A stretch of DNA of 64,000 nucleotides from assembly GCA_963837345.1 (NCBI GenBank), contig CAWIMX010000001.1, forward strand, positions 3,906,001 through 3,970,000, in the 5' to 3' direction. A model generated the notes under the pieces. The model saw only the letters and a program-made list of their open reading frames with translations, ran no database searches and was not told where the DNA came from. Of the stretch, positions 8,632 to 17,558 are shown in pieces. Each line of letters opens with the position of its first letter. Position 1 is the stretch's first letter. The position numbers were made by a program, and so were the translations under genes. The stretch comes from CAWIMX01 sp963837345. GTDB taxonomy: Bacteria > Acidobacteriota > Vicinamibacteria > Vicinamibacterales > CAVVIG01.

Positions 8632-9720
8632 ATGCCGAGAAAACCCTCCCGGTTTCTGCACACCCCCGTCGAGCCATTCGCAGTCGAAGGCGGTCTCAGC
8701 GCGGATCAGGTCCTGTCGCGCATGGAGCGGATCTCGTTCCAGGGCCGCAATCTCGCCACGGCCCGACGGGTGTGGCAGAAGATGCTCGCCGACGACGTGA
8801 CGATCTTCCTGGGCATGGCGGGCGCGTTGAGCGCGGGCGGCCTGCGACTCGTCGTGGCCCATCTGATCGCCAACCGGTACGTGGACTGTCTGGTGTCGAC
8901 GGGCGCGAACCTGTATCACGACCTGCACGAGACGCGCGGCCGCCGGCACTATCTCGGCTCGCCCCGCGAAGACGATGCGGCGCTGGCCGAAGACCGCATC
9001 GACCGCGTCTACGATACATACGCCAGCGAAGAAGAGTTCATCGACAACGACAACTGGATTGCCGGCTTCGCGCATTCGCTCGAGGCGCGGCCCTACACGA
9101 CGCGCGAGTTCCTCCACGCGCTCGGCGGCCACCTCTGGAACACGACGGGGCGAGACGGCATCCTGACCGCGGCATACCGCGCCCGCGTGCCGATTTTCTG
9201 CCCCGCCATCGCCGACTCCTCGGTGGGCATGGGCATCTCACAGGCGCGCCAGCGCGATCCCCGCCGGGGACAGATCGACGTGATCGGCGACATCGTGGAG
9301 TCGGCCAACCTCGTCATTCGTCGTCCACACACCGCGTCGGTCGTGCTGGGCGGCGGGACGCCCAAGAACTTCATCAACCAGGCGAGCGTGCAGGCCGAGT
9401 ATTACTGCCCGGAGGTTCAGGGGCACCGCTACGCGCTGCAGATCGTCACCGACGTGCCGCACTTCGGCGGCGCATCGGGTTCGAGCCTCGAGGAAGCCCA
9501 GAGCTGGGGCAAGCTGGCGGTCGACGCCCAGCGCGTGAGCGTCCAGGCCGATGCGACCCTGGCGCTGCCCCTGCTCGCCAGCGCGCTTGCGACGACGGCC
9601 GCGGACCTCATCGCCCGGCGGAAGTTCCCGGTGTTTTCACTCGCCAGTCGCGTGATGACCGTGGACGGACAGCCGGTGCTGAGCGACCACTTCGAGGACG
9701 TCAACCAGCGAACCGTCTGA
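8632..9720 (+). CDS. Deoxyhypusine synthase family protein (bacterial)
   Basis: The 362-residue protein is homologous to eukaryotic/archaeal deoxyhypusine synthase across its length: LGMAGALSAGG, STGANLYHDLHE, CPAIADSSVGMG, VLGGGTPKNFINQA. The segment E-E-A-Q-S-W-G-K-L holds the active-site lysine equivalent (WGK, about residue 294). Bacteria lack eIF5A. Characterised bacterial relatives use spermidine or other polyamines, for example as homospermidine synthases, so transfer of a 4-aminobutyl group between polyamines is the likely chemistry. The acceptor cannot be read here. It starts 33 bp from the divergent DUF218 gene and is followed by a patatin gene. Confidence 0.88.
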   Translation: MPRKPSRFLHTPVEPFAVEGGLSADQVLSRMERISFQGRNLATARRVWQKMLADDVTIFLGMAGALSAGGLRLVVAHLIANRYVDCLVSTGANLYHDLHETRGRRHYLGSPREDDAALAEDRIDRVYDTYASEEEFIDNDNWIAGFAHSLEARPYTTREFLHALGGHLWNTTGRDGILTAAYRARVPIFCPAIADSSVGMGISQARQRDPRRGQIDVIGDIVESANLVIRRPHTASVVLGGGTPKNFINQASVQAEYYCPEVQGHRYALQIVTDVPHFGGASGSSLEEAQSWGKLAVDAQRVSVQADATLALPLLASALATTAADLIARRKFPVFSLASRVMTVDGQPVLSDHFEDVNQRTV

Positions 9721-9745
9721 CGCGGTTCGCCGCCTCGAAATCACC

Positions 9746-10990
9746 GTGACGTCCGCCGATCGTCGCCAGCGGTTCGAGGCCCGGCTCCGCCGGAGTGTCG
9801 GCGCCCTCGAGACGGCCCCCGTCGCGACGCCGCCTCTCCGGGACGACCTCGCCATCGTGCTCAATGGCGGCGGTGCGCGCGCAGCCTACCAGGTCGGTCT
9901 GCTCAAGGGTCTGGCGAGGCACTACCCGACCCTTCGGCTGCCGCTTCTGACCGGCGTGTCGGCGGGCGCGATCAACGCCACGTTTCTCGCGGCGCACCCC
10001 GGGCCGATCTCCCAGGCGGTCGAGGAACTGGCGGCGCTGTGGGCCGACCTCCGCGTCGAGGCAGTCTTCCGCGTCGACGCCCGGTCGCTCATGGGCAGTG
10101 CCTGGCACTGGGGTCTCCGCCTGCTGTCGGGCGGCCGGCTGGTCGGGCCGCCACTGCGAGGGCTCGTCGACACCGCGCCTCTTCATCGGACGCTCGAGTC
10201 GGTGTTCGGCTCCTTCGGCGAGGCCGAGATCGGAGGGATTGCCCGCAACCTCGAGACAAACCGGCTTGCGGCGCTGGCGATCGTCACGAGCAGCTACACA
10301 ACGGGACGCACGGTGGCGTGGGTCCAGGGTCGCGACATCGCGGACTGGGAGCGCCCTTTCCGGCACAGCCGCCGTTGCCGCCTGACGGTCGATCACGTGA
10401 TGGCCTCCGCCGCGCTCCCGCTGTTCTTTCCAGCCGTGCGTCTCGAGAGTGCCTGGTACGGGGACGGCGGCATCCGGCTGATCACGCCACTGTCGCCGGC
10501 CGTGCACCTCGGCGCCCGGCGCATCCTCGCCTTCTCGACGCGGTACGCGCGCCGGGCCGATGAAGCCGAACAGCCCGAGGTGCGCGGCTACCCACCGCCC
10601 GCGCAAATCGCGGGCCAGCTCCTCAATGCGATCTTTCTCGACGATCATGATCGCGACGCCCTGAACCTGGCGCGCCTGAATCTGCTGCTCGAGGAGCTGC
10701 CAGCCGAGCGGCACCGCGGCCTCCGCGTCATCGATCTGGTGTTCATCCGGCCGTCTCAGGACATCGGCCGGCTGGCCGCCGACTACGAATCGCGGCTGCC
10801 CGCTCCGTTCCGACATATGCTTGGGGGGATCGGCGCGCGCGACACGAGGAACGCCGATCTGCTGAGTCTGCTGATGTTTCAATCGGACTATCTGAAGCGT
10901 TTGATGGAGATCGGCGAACAGGATTTCGAGGCGCGCGTTGCCGATGTGGCAGCGCTGCTCGAGCGCCAGGACGTTGGCGCGGAATCATGA
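9746..10990 (+). CDS. Patatin-like phospholipase
   Basis: A 414-residue serine hydrolase with the complete patatin catalytic set. The oxyanion-hole motif is GGGARAAY (residues 41-48), the nucleophile elbow is G70-V-S72-A-G74, and the dyad aspartate is D240 in YGDGG. The family cleaves acyl chains from phospholipids or related esters. There is no signal peptide, so it is cytoplasmic or membrane-associated. The start is a GTG at 9746, 25 bp after the preceding stop. Its stop overlaps the next gene as ATGA, so the two are translationally coupled. The C-terminal 120 residues are specific to this subgroup. Confidence 0.87.
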   Translation: MTSADRRQRFEARLRRSVGALETAPVATPPLRDDLAIVLNGGGARAAYQVGLLKGLARHYPTLRLPLLTGVSAGAINATFLAAHPGPISQAVEELAALWADLRVEAVFRVDARSLMGSAWHWGLRLLSGGRLVGPPLRGLVDTAPLHRTLESVFGSFGEAEIGGIARNLETNRLAALAIVTSSYTTGRTVAWVQGRDIADWERPFRHSRRCRLTVDHVMASAALPLFFPAVRLESAWYGDGGIRLITPLSPAVHLGARRILAFSTRYARRADEAEQPEVRGYPPPAQIAGQLLNAIFLDDHDRDALNLARLNLLLEELPAERHRGLRVIDLVFIRPSQDIGRLAADYESRLPAPFRHMLGGIGARDTRNADLLSLLMFQSDYLKRLMEIGEQDFEARVADVAALLERQDVGAES

Positions 10991-12045
10991 TGCTGGCGCG
11001 GCGTCTGCCTGCAGCACCAGCGATGAAGATCCTGATGGCGCCAGCCGCAACGCTGCTCGCGCTCGGTGTCGCCACCGCCGCGCCGGCTGCCGACCCGTTC
11101 GCCTTCTTCCGTCCGGGGGTGGACGTCACGGCCAACGATCGCCGTCAACTGGCCGCGGACGAGCCGGTGACCCGAGTCCTGCCCGGGAAGGATCACCAGG
11201 TGGCGGTCTTTGCGGCGGTGCCGGTGAACATCGACGGCGACCGGCTGGTCGCCTGGACGCGCCGGATCACGGAGCTGAAGAAGAGCGCCTACGTCACGGC
11301 CATCGGCCGCTTCTCCGATCCGCCTCGCGTCGAGGATCTCCGCGCGCTGGCGCTCGACGACGCCGACTTGTCCGCGATCCGCGGATGCCACCCGGGCGAC
11401 TGCGCGCTCAAGCTGTCGGCCGCCGAAATGGAGACACTCCGGCACGCGGCGGCCGTGGGGGCCGAAGACTGGAAGGCCGCCGCGCAACAGGCGTTTCGCG
11501 AGGTCGTGTTGCAGCGCGTCCGACAGTACCTCGACGACGGACAGGTCCCCGCGTATGAGGACAAGAGCCGGCCCGTGGAGCCCTCGTCGCGATTCACCGC
11601 GCTGCTGGCCGAGACGACGTTCCTGACGACCCAGGTGCCGGAGTTCGTCCATCATCTCTCGAGCGAGCCGGCGGGAGCGCCGCAGATCGAGTCGTTCTTC
11701 TACTGGTCGAAGGAACGGCTTTCGGGGAAGGCCATCGTCAGCGTCACACGGGTCAGCATCTTCCGGGGGGCGGATGCGGACAGCCCCGCGGTGCTGGTCG
11801 CGGGCCGGCAAATCTACGCGACGCATTACTTCGATGCGTCTCTCGGTCTGACCGCGCTGCTTCACGGAGAGCCCGGGGGCCGGAACTACCTCGCGTACGT
11901 GAACCGGTCCGACGTCGACGTGCTCGGCGGATTCTTCGGCGGGCTCGTCAGAGCCGTGATGCAGCGACGAATGAAGGGCGAGGCGGCCGACGTGCTGCGC
12001 GACCTTCGCCGCCGGCTGGAAAGCGGCGCGCCGCCCGGCCCCTAG
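10987..12045 (+). CDS. Secreted protein of unknown function, paralogue of the gene at 51123-52238
   Basis: A 352-residue protein with an N-terminal signal peptide (hydrophobic core about residues 15-30, likely cleavage after AAPAA). I do not recognise a named domain. It shares a set of landmarks with the product of 51123-52238: a Cys-x(4-5)-CALKL block, a YWSKE segment, H-Y-F/L-D-A-S, and a C-terminal Y-V-N-R-S-x-V-D-x-L-x-G-x-F-x-G-L followed by an Arg-rich helix. The two cysteines could form a disulphide after export. It starts inside the patatin stop codon (ATGA), suggesting a linked function. A start at 11023 would also leave a good signal peptide. Confidence 0.75.
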   Translation: MMLARRLPAAPAMKILMAPAATLLALGVATAAPAADPFAFFRPGVDVTANDRRQLAADEPVTRVLPGKDHQVAVFAAVPVNIDGDRLVAWTRRITELKKSAYVTAIGRFSDPPRVEDLRALALDDADLSAIRGCHPGDCALKLSAAEMETLRHAAAVGAEDWKAAAQQAFREVVLQRVRQYLDDGQVPAYEDKSRPVEPSSRFTALLAETTFLTTQVPEFVHHLSSEPAGAPQIESFFYWSKERLSGKAIVSVTRVSIFRGADADSPAVLVAGRQIYATHYFDASLGLTALLHGEPGGRNYLAYVNRSDVDVLGGFFGGLVRAVMQRRMKGEAADVLRDLRRRLESGAPPGP

Positions 12046-12698
12046 AGGTCGCGGCGGTCGATGAGGTCGCCGATTCGATCGATCGCGAGGTCGGCCGCCG
12101 GGTAGCCCGCAACGAGCGCCGGATCGAGCGCGTAGTGTCCCTGGCGGGCGAAGACGGTCCGCACTCGCCCGCCCCACGCGCGCTTGACGGCCGCCAGAAT
12201 CCGCAGCTTGTCGTCGACCAGCACGTATCGACGGGCCGGGTACCGATGCTCGACGTCGTCGAGCATCAGCTCCTTGTGGATGTAGATGAGGACGCGACCC
12301 GACACCGCGTTCCAGATTCCCGCGCGCTCCACCTTGCGGGGCTGGAACACGACGTCGCCGTCGGTCAGGATCACCACCTGGCCGCGCTCGGCGAGCCCGG
12401 TCAGCACCTCGATCGCCCGCGGATACAGCCGGTCGGCGAACGGATAGTTCACCAGGAAGAGCGACACGTTCAGCAACTGGGGATCCCGGGGGTGCTCCAC
12501 CCGGTAGCGCTGGAGCGCGCCGAGGTAGTCCGCATACCCGAGGTCGGCGCGGAGCTCCTCGAAGATCTCCCAGTAGCGCTCCGCGCATTCCCCGCCGCAG
12601 GCCGCCTCGATGTAGCGGCGCAGATCGCGCTCGACGGCGTCGTTGTCGAGCAGCGTGTTGTCGACGTCGACGAGGAAGACCACGCCGGGATCAGGCAT
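12042..12698 (-). CDS. HAD-superfamily hydrolase
   Basis: A 218-residue HAD-type phosphatase or dehalogenase-like hydrolase. Motif I is F-L-V-D-V-D-N-T-L-L near the N-terminus, motif II is V-I-L-T-D-G in the middle, a lysine follows in the conserved region, and YVLVDDK serves as motif IV. The substrate is unknown. The start was set at the ATG at 12698, which places motif I about 8 residues in, as usual; an ATG at 12716 is an alternative. It is divergent from ackA with about 30 bp between starts. Its stop overlaps the stop of the convergent secreted-protein gene by 4 bp. Confidence 0.78.
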   Translation of the reverse strand: MPDPGVVFLVDVDNTLLDNDAVERDLRRYIEAACGGECAERYWEIFEELRADLGYADYLGALQRYRVEHPRDPQLLNVSLFLVNYPFADRLYPRAIEVLTGLAERGQVVILTDGDVVFQPRKVERAGIWNAVSGRVLIYIHKELMLDDVEHRYPARRYVLVDDKLRILAAVKRAWGGRVRTVFARQGHYALDPALVAGYPAADLAIDRIGDLIDRRDL

Positions 12699-12729
12699 CG
12701 GGAGACCGTGTAGCATGACACGAGCAGCG

Positions 12730-13977
12730 ATGACGCCTACGCCGCACATCCTCACGCTCAATGCCGGATCGTCGAGCCTCAAGGCGGCCGTCTACCAGGC
12801 GGGAGACACCGAGACGCTCCTGGCCGGCGCTGAAGTCGATCGAATCGGGCACGCAGGCAGCCGCCTTCGCGTCGTCGACGGCCGCGGTCACACGCGAGGC
12901 GAGCGGGCCGGGGCCGGGGCGTCGCACGCCGCCGCTCTCCAGTCGGTGCTCGGCTGGCTGGCGGAGGACACGGAGCTGCCGCGCGTGGACATCGTCGCAC
13001 ACCGCGTCGTGCACGGCGGCCACGCAACCGACCCGCAGGTCGTGACTCCGGAGCTCCTCGCCCGCCTGCGTCAGCTCACGCCGATCGCTCCAGATCATCT
13101 GCCCCAGGCTCTCGAGGCCATCGAGACGATTGCACGCACGCATCCCGCCCTTCCGCAAGTCGCCTGCTTCGACACGGCGTTTCACCGATCGATGCCATCG
13201 GTGGCTCGCCTCTATCCGCTGCCGGCCTGGCTGCGCGACGCGGGCGTCGAGCGGTACGGGTTCCATGGTCTCTCGTGCGAGTCCATCCTGTCGACACTTT
13301 CCCGGAGCGCGCCGGCGGAGGCACACGGCAAGCTGATCATTGCGCACCTCGGCGGCGGAGCCAGCATGACGGCCGTGCATCACGGGCAGAGCCGTGAGAC
13401 CACGATGGGATTCTCGCCGGCCGGAGGGCTGATGATGGGCACGCGCCCGGGCGACCTCGATCCCGGCGTGCTTCTCTACGCGCTGGCGTCTCGTGGTCTG
13501 TCGACCGACGATCTCAACCGGGTGATCAATCGCGAGTCGGGCCTGCTTGGCCTGTCGGGTACCACCGCCGACATGCAGGATCTGCTCGCGCGCGAAGCCG
13601 GCGATACCGCGGCGGCGGCCGCGATCGAGCTGTTCTGTTACCTCGCGCGCAAATCGCTCGGTTCGCTCGTCTTCACCCTGGGCGGCCTGGACACGCTCGT
13701 CTTCACCGGCGGCATCGGCGAGCACAGCGCCGTCGTCCGCGCGCGGATCGTCCACGGCCTCGACGCGTTCGGCCTCCTCATCGATGGCGACCGAAACGCC
13801 GCGGGGCGGAGCGTCGTCTCGACCGACGCGAGCCGCGTGCGCATTCGCGTGATGCGCACGGACGAGGACGTCATGCTCGCCCGCCACGCCATCCGCCTCG
13901 TCACTTCTCGAGCTGACGCCGGATCAGCCGCAGTTCCCGGCGGCGGGCCGCGCTCACCCTCGGATAGTGGAGCTTGA
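12730..13977 (+). CDS. ackA: Acetate kinase
   Basis: Interconverts acetate plus ATP and acetyl phosphate plus ADP. The 415-residue length fits the family. The N-terminal phosphate-binding loop is LNAGSSSLK (residues 10-18). Then come the AckA signatures FDTAFHRSMP, RYGFHGLS and H-L-G-G-G-A-S, followed by MGTRPGDLDPG and FTGGIGEHS. No phosphotransacetylase gene is next to it. The last 77 bp overlap the 3-prime end of the convergent PPK2 gene; the extra C-terminal residues are low-complexity and beyond the usual end, so the overlap may reflect a drifted stop codon. Confidence 0.93.
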   Translation: MTPTPHILTLNAGSSSLKAAVYQAGDTETLLAGAEVDRIGHAGSRLRVVDGRGHTRGERAGAGASHAAALQSVLGWLAEDTELPRVDIVAHRVVHGGHATDPQVVTPELLARLRQLTPIAPDHLPQALEAIETIARTHPALPQVACFDTAFHRSMPSVARLYPLPAWLRDAGVERYGFHGLSCESILSTLSRSAPAEAHGKLIIAHLGGGASMTAVHHGQSRETTMGFSPAGGLMMGTRPGDLDPGVLLYALASRGLSTDDLNRVINRESGLLGLSGTTADMQDLLAREAGDTAAAAAIELFCYLARKSLGSLVFTLGGLDTLVFTGGIGEHSAVVRARIVHGLDAFGLLIDGDRNAAGRSVVSTDASRVRIRVMRTDEDVMLARHAIRLVTSRADAGSAAVPGGGPRSPSDSGA

Positions 13978-14770
13978 GCGCACTGAGCGAGTCGACGAGG
14001 ACCTGCGACACGATCAGCCGGGCGTTCAGCTTGTCGTCGGCCGGCACGACGTACCACGGCGCATGTTTCCGACTCGTGGCGCCGAGGCACGCCTCATAGG
14101 CCTTCATGTACGCCGGCCAGAACCGGCGCTCGTGGACATCGTCGAGGCTGAACTTCCAGTTCTTGTGCGGCTCGTCGATTCTCGCCAGAAATCGCCGCCG
14201 CTGCTCGTCTCTGGACAGATGCAGGAACAACTTGACGATGCGCGTTCCGTTGCGGTGCAGATGACGCTCGAACTCGACAATCGAATGAAATCGATGGGGC
14301 CAGACCTCGTCGAGATCGCCGCCGTCGGGGGGCACCCCTTCACCGCGCAGGATCTCCGGATGGACCCGCGCGATCAACACTTCCTCGTAGTGAGAGCGGT
14401 TGAAAATCCCGATTCGCCCCCGTTCGGGAAGGCAGAGCGTCTCCCGCCAGAGAAAATCGTGCGCCAGCTCGGTCGCGCTCGGGTGCTTGAAACTGAAGAC
14501 CTGGACGCCCTGCGGATTGACGCCCGACATGACATGGCGAATCGCGCCGTCTTTTCCGGAGCTGTCCATGCCCTGGAGAATGACCAGCAGCGCGTACTGG
14601 TTCGACGCATACAGCTGCCGCTGCAGATCGCTCAGACGCTCGATGTGCCCGGCCAGCAGCTCCTCGTACGCCCGCGCGGACGTGTACAGCGGATGGACGC
14701 GCGTCGGACGCCTCTCCAGACGGACCCGTTCGCCCTTGCGGACGAGGAATGGGCGACAGTCGATGCTCAT
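13901..14770 (-). CDS. ppk2: Polyphosphate kinase 2 family protein (polyphosphate:nucleotide phosphotransferase)
   Basis: A 289-residue PPK2 enzyme, which transfers phosphate between inorganic polyphosphate and nucleoside mono- or diphosphates. Walker A is GMDSSGKDG (residues 67-75), followed by S-G-V-N-P-Q-G-V. The Walker B region is F-N-R-S-H-Y-E-E-V, and a lid segment carries the conserved R-I-D-E-P-H-K-N-W-K-F. The aspartate of GMDSSGKD and single-domain length fit class I or III enzymes; which nucleotide is preferred cannot be decided by eye. The ATG at 14770 has a purine-rich AAAGGGA upstream. It follows pncB on the same strand at 31 bp, linking NAD salvage and nucleotide phosphorylation. 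Confidence 0.88.
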   Translation of the reverse strand: MSIDCRPFLVRKGERVRLERRPTRVHPLYTSARAYEELLAGHIERLSDLQRQLYASNQYALLVILQGMDSSGKDGAIRHVMSGVNPQGVQVFSFKHPSATELAHDFLWRETLCLPERGRIGIFNRSHYEEVLIARVHPEILRGEGVPPDGGDLDEVWPHRFHSIVEFERHLHRNGTRIVKLFLHLSRDEQRRRFLARIDEPHKNWKFSLDDVHERRFWPAYMKAYEACLGATSRKHAPWYVVPADDKLNARLIVSQVLVDSLSALKLHYPRVSAARRRELRLIRRQLEK

Positions 14771-14801
14771 GGGTCCCTTTCTGGCGCGATCGCCGGGCGG
14801 C

Positions 14802-16160
14802 CTACGGTCGGTCGAAGGATTCGGGCGCGTAGTGAAGGCGCAACCGGTCTGCCTCCTCGGCAAGCGCGGCGCTGATATCCACCCGGTAGGGCGGCGCCGA
14901 CGGCGCGAGTCCGGTGATCCGCCGCGGCAGCCGGCCGAGCTCAGCGGCGGCGCGCTCGCGCGCGTCGCCGAGGCGGGCCTCTCCGGCCGAGAGGCGCCGG
15001 CCCCCTGCCATCACCGGCTGCAGAAGCGGACGGCCGTCGCACGCCTCGTCGCGCCTGCCGACCACGTCATATTCCGCAAGGCCGTCTCGCTCGACCCGAA
15101 ACACCTGCTTGGCGCCGGGCAGGACCGTCTTGCCGGGCGACAGTTTCATCCGGGGGCGACCCGCGTACTCCACCAGCTTGTAAACGGTGTCGAGCGAGGG
15201 GGCATCGGCCGACACGCCCATCTCGGTGCCGACGCCGAAGCCGTCGATCGGCGCGCCGGCCGCAACCAGCCGCGCGATTTCGCATTCCTCGAGTCCCCCG
15301 CTGGCGAACAAGCCGACGTGCCCCAGCCCCGCTTCGTCGAGCAGGCGGCGCGCGGCCCGCGACAGCGCCAGCAGGTCGCCGGAATCGAGGCGCACGGCGG
15401 ACACGTGGAACGACGGACCCAGCTCCCGCCCCAGTTGGATGACCTGGCGGACGCCGTCGAGCGTATCGTACGTATCCACCAGCAGGATGGTGTCGGGATA
15501 GAGGCGAGCGAACGCGCGAAACGCCTCGGACTCGTCGTCGTGCGCCTGAATGTAGCTGTGGGCGAGCGTGCCGGCCACAGGCAGGCCGTACGCCTGGCCG
15601 GCGGCCACATTCGATGTGGCGTGCACGCCGGCGATGTGGAAGGCACGCGCGGCCTTCATCCCGGCGTCAACGCCATGCGTGCGACGCAGCGCGAAGTCCA
15701 CGACCTGCCGGCCGCCCGCCGCGGCCATGACGCGGATCGCCTTCGACGCCAGCATGGTCTGCAGCGTGATTTGGTTCATCACGTACGTTTCGACGAGCTG
15801 CGCCTCGGCAATCGGCGCGTCGATCTCGAGGATCGGCTCGTTGGCGAACACCGGCGTGCCCTCGGGAACGGCGTGGACGTCGCCCGTGAACCGAAGCCGC
15901 TCGAGGAAGCGGAGGAAGGCGGCGGAAAAGCGGCCGAGCGAGTCCAGATATGCGAGCGCGGGCTCGTCGAACCTGAGCGTCTCGAGATGGGCCAGCACAT
16001 CGTCGAGGCCGCAGGCCAGGAGCACGTTACGCCGTTCGGGAAGGTGCCGCACGAACAGGCTGAATACGGCGCGCTCGCTCATCCGCTCCTCGAAGTACGC
16101 CTGGAGCATCGTGAGCTGGTACAGGTCGGTCAGGAGGACGGGGCTGAATCGAGGCGCCAT
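14802..16160 (-). CDS. pncB: Nicotinate phosphoribosyltransferase
   Basis: Converts nicotinate and PRPP to nicotinate mononucleotide in NAD salvage. The 452-residue product begins with LLTDLYQLTM, the family hallmark. It contains the substrate-binding DFALRRTHG, the phosphorylated-histidine region around SYIQAHDDE, and VRLDSGD. The phosphate-binding block is FGVGTEMGVS. Length and motifs fit the longer bacterial NAPRTase. It lies between a TPR protein gene 23 bp upstream and ppk2, all on the minus strand, so a small operon is likely. Confidence 0.92.
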   Translation of the reverse strand: MAPRFSPVLLTDLYQLTMLQAYFEERMSERAVFSLFVRHLPERRNVLLACGLDDVLAHLETLRFDEPALAYLDSLGRFSAAFLRFLERLRFTGDVHAVPEGTPVFANEPILEIDAPIAEAQLVETYVMNQITLQTMLASKAIRVMAAAGGRQVVDFALRRTHGVDAGMKAARAFHIAGVHATSNVAAGQAYGLPVAGTLAHSYIQAHDDESEAFRAFARLYPDTILLVDTYDTLDGVRQVIQLGRELGPSFHVSAVRLDSGDLLALSRAARRLLDEAGLGHVGLFASGGLEECEIARLVAAGAPIDGFGVGTEMGVSADAPSLDTVYKLVEYAGRPRMKLSPGKTVLPGAKQVFRVERDGLAEYDVVGRRDEACDGRPLLQPVMAGGRRLSAGEARLGDARERAAAELGRLPRRITGLAPSAPPYRVDISAALAEEADRLRLHYAPESFDRP

Positions 16161-16183
16161 CCGCCGATCTTACGCCGGACCGG

Positions 16184-16912
16184 TCAGGTGGTCTTCAGCG
16201 TGTCGAGCTCGCGCTGAGCGTCAGCGGTGAACGACGAGCCTGGAAACTCCTGCACGATGCGGCCGAACGTCTGCCGGGCTTCGGCCACCTGTCCGGCATC
16301 GCGGTACGCCCGCCCCAGCTGCATCAGGATCGCGTCGAGCGGCAGGTCGCCGTTCGGCTGCTCGGCCAGCTGCTTGAACGTGGCGATCGCGTCGTTGTAC
16401 TTCCCGGTTTGCGCCTGCGCCTCGGCCAGGCCGAGGCGGGCCATCCGGCCGTACAGCGAGCTCGTGCCGGCCGCATCGATGACCTGTTGATACGCGGTGG
16501 CCGCCTGTTCGGGAAAGCCGAGCGTCATCCGGGTCGAGGCCTCGAGGTACCGCGCCAGGATGCCGGCATCTGTGCTGGGGTACGAATCGGCGGCGAGCTT
16601 GAACTTGGTCAGCGCGGCCTGCGAACGGGCGCGTTCGGTCGGAAACGAGGGCGACGCCTGCGGCGCGTCCGGATCGGCCGGCGGGCCGACGCGCGTCTCG
16701 GTCACGGCCTGCGCATCGGCGAGCAGGGCGGCCGCCCGGCCTTCCAGGCGGTTTCGCCAGATGGAGTAGCCGCCGACCGCACCGACGATCAGGGCAAGGG
16801 CGACGACGCCGGCGACGATCTCGCGCCGGCGCGTGGTGTAGAGCTCCATGGCGATGGCGGCAAAGCTCGCCAGCTCGTTGTCTTTCAGATGCCGCCGTTC
16901 TTTTCGCTTCAT
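16184..16912 (-). CDS. Single-pass membrane protein with TPR repeats (YfgM-like)
   Basis: A 242-residue protein with a basic cytoplasmic N-terminus (MKRKERRHLK), one transmembrane helix at about residues 33-52 and an external domain. The domain is rich in alanine/leucine helical pairs typical of tetratricopeptide repeats, such as YGRMARLGLAEAQAQTGKYNDAIATF and AYRDAGQVAEARQTF (the first split across two helices). Topology and repeat content resemble YfgM, a periplasmic-facing chaperone partner of the translocon, but sequence alone does not prove equivalence. It lies just downstream of tRNA-Arg and upstream of pncB. Confidence 0.75.
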   Translation of the reverse strand: MKRKERRHLKDNELASFAAIAMELYTTRRREIVAGVVALALIVGAVGGYSIWRNRLEGRAAALLADAQAVTETRVGPPADPDAPQASPSFPTERARSQAALTKFKLAADSYPSTDAGILARYLEASTRMTLGFPEQAATAYQQVIDAAGTSSLYGRMARLGLAEAQAQTGKYNDAIATFKQLAEQPNGDLPLDAILMQLGRAYRDAGQVAEARQTFGRIVQEFPGSSFTADAQRELDTLKTT

Positions 16913-16939
16913 AACAGTGACTACCGACTTGCGACGACT

Positions 16940-17016
16940 TGGTGCGCCCGGCAGGACTTGAACCTGCGGCCCCCGGTTTAGGAAACCAGTGCTCTATCCA
17001 CCTGAGCTACGGGCGC
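16940..17016 (-). tRNA. tRNA-Arg (anticodon CCU), CCA encoded
   Basis: The reverse strand from 17016 folds as a tRNA. The acceptor is GCGCCCG paired with CGGGCGC. The D arm contains GCTCAGGTGGATAGAGC. The anticodon stem is CTGGT/ACCGG around the loop TTCCTAA, so the anticodon is CCT. The T arm is GCAGG-TTCAAGT-CCTGC. The discriminator A is followed by a genomically encoded CCA. It reads the AGG codon. Confidence 0.96.
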
Positions 17017-17026
17017 GTGAAACACT

Positions 17027-17529
17027 TCATTCTATCAGTGCCTGCAGAGCTTTCGCCACGCGGACATATTCCGCATAGCGGCGCTGATAGCGCTCCAGTT
17101 TCTCGCGCTCGATGCCCGCCAGTCGGGCCTGCAGTCGCCGGCGACCCGCCGCCACTCCGCTCCAGCTCCTCCTCCACCTCGGCGGCCTTCCGCTTGTACT
17201 CCGCATCGTGCGCGCCTTCCCACGCCAGCCAGTCGGCGCTCCATTTGCGCGTGCGCGGCCTGGAGACGTTCGGCGCTGAACGGGAACGCGCCGCCGAACG
17301 CGCGATCGAGCTCCGCGAATGCGTCGGGACTGAGTCGGCGGGCGGCCTGCGCCAGCGGCTGCCACTTGAGCACCGCCTTGGGGTCGTCGTCGCCCGCGGC
17401 CGCGGCGGGCGCAAATGTCGACAGGAGCTCCAGCGCTCGCGCCGCTCCGGCGTCGGTCTGCCGGTGCCGGATCGCTCCGGCAATCGTCAGCCCGGCCCAG
17501 ATGACGAGCAGCCGCCACGACCAGCGCAC
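17027..17529 (-). pseudogene. Small membrane-anchored protein of unknown function, broken by two frame changes
   Basis: Three successive reading frames each hold part of one plausible protein. The first starts at ATG 17529 with an N-terminal hydrophobic helix (RLLVIWAGLTIAGAI) and runs to about 17250. The second carries WSADWLAWEGAHDAEYKRK and an acidic coiled-coil stretch. The third ends with a helical REKLERYQRRYAEYVRVAKA and stops at 17027. Joined, they give about 165 residues with a TM helix and a charged helical tail. No family was recognised. The breaks, near 17250 and 17145, could be real decay or consensus errors. It lies between tRNA-Arg and apt. Confidence 0.55.
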
Positions 17530-17558
17530 CCGTCAGGATCACGCGAGCATCCGCGCCG

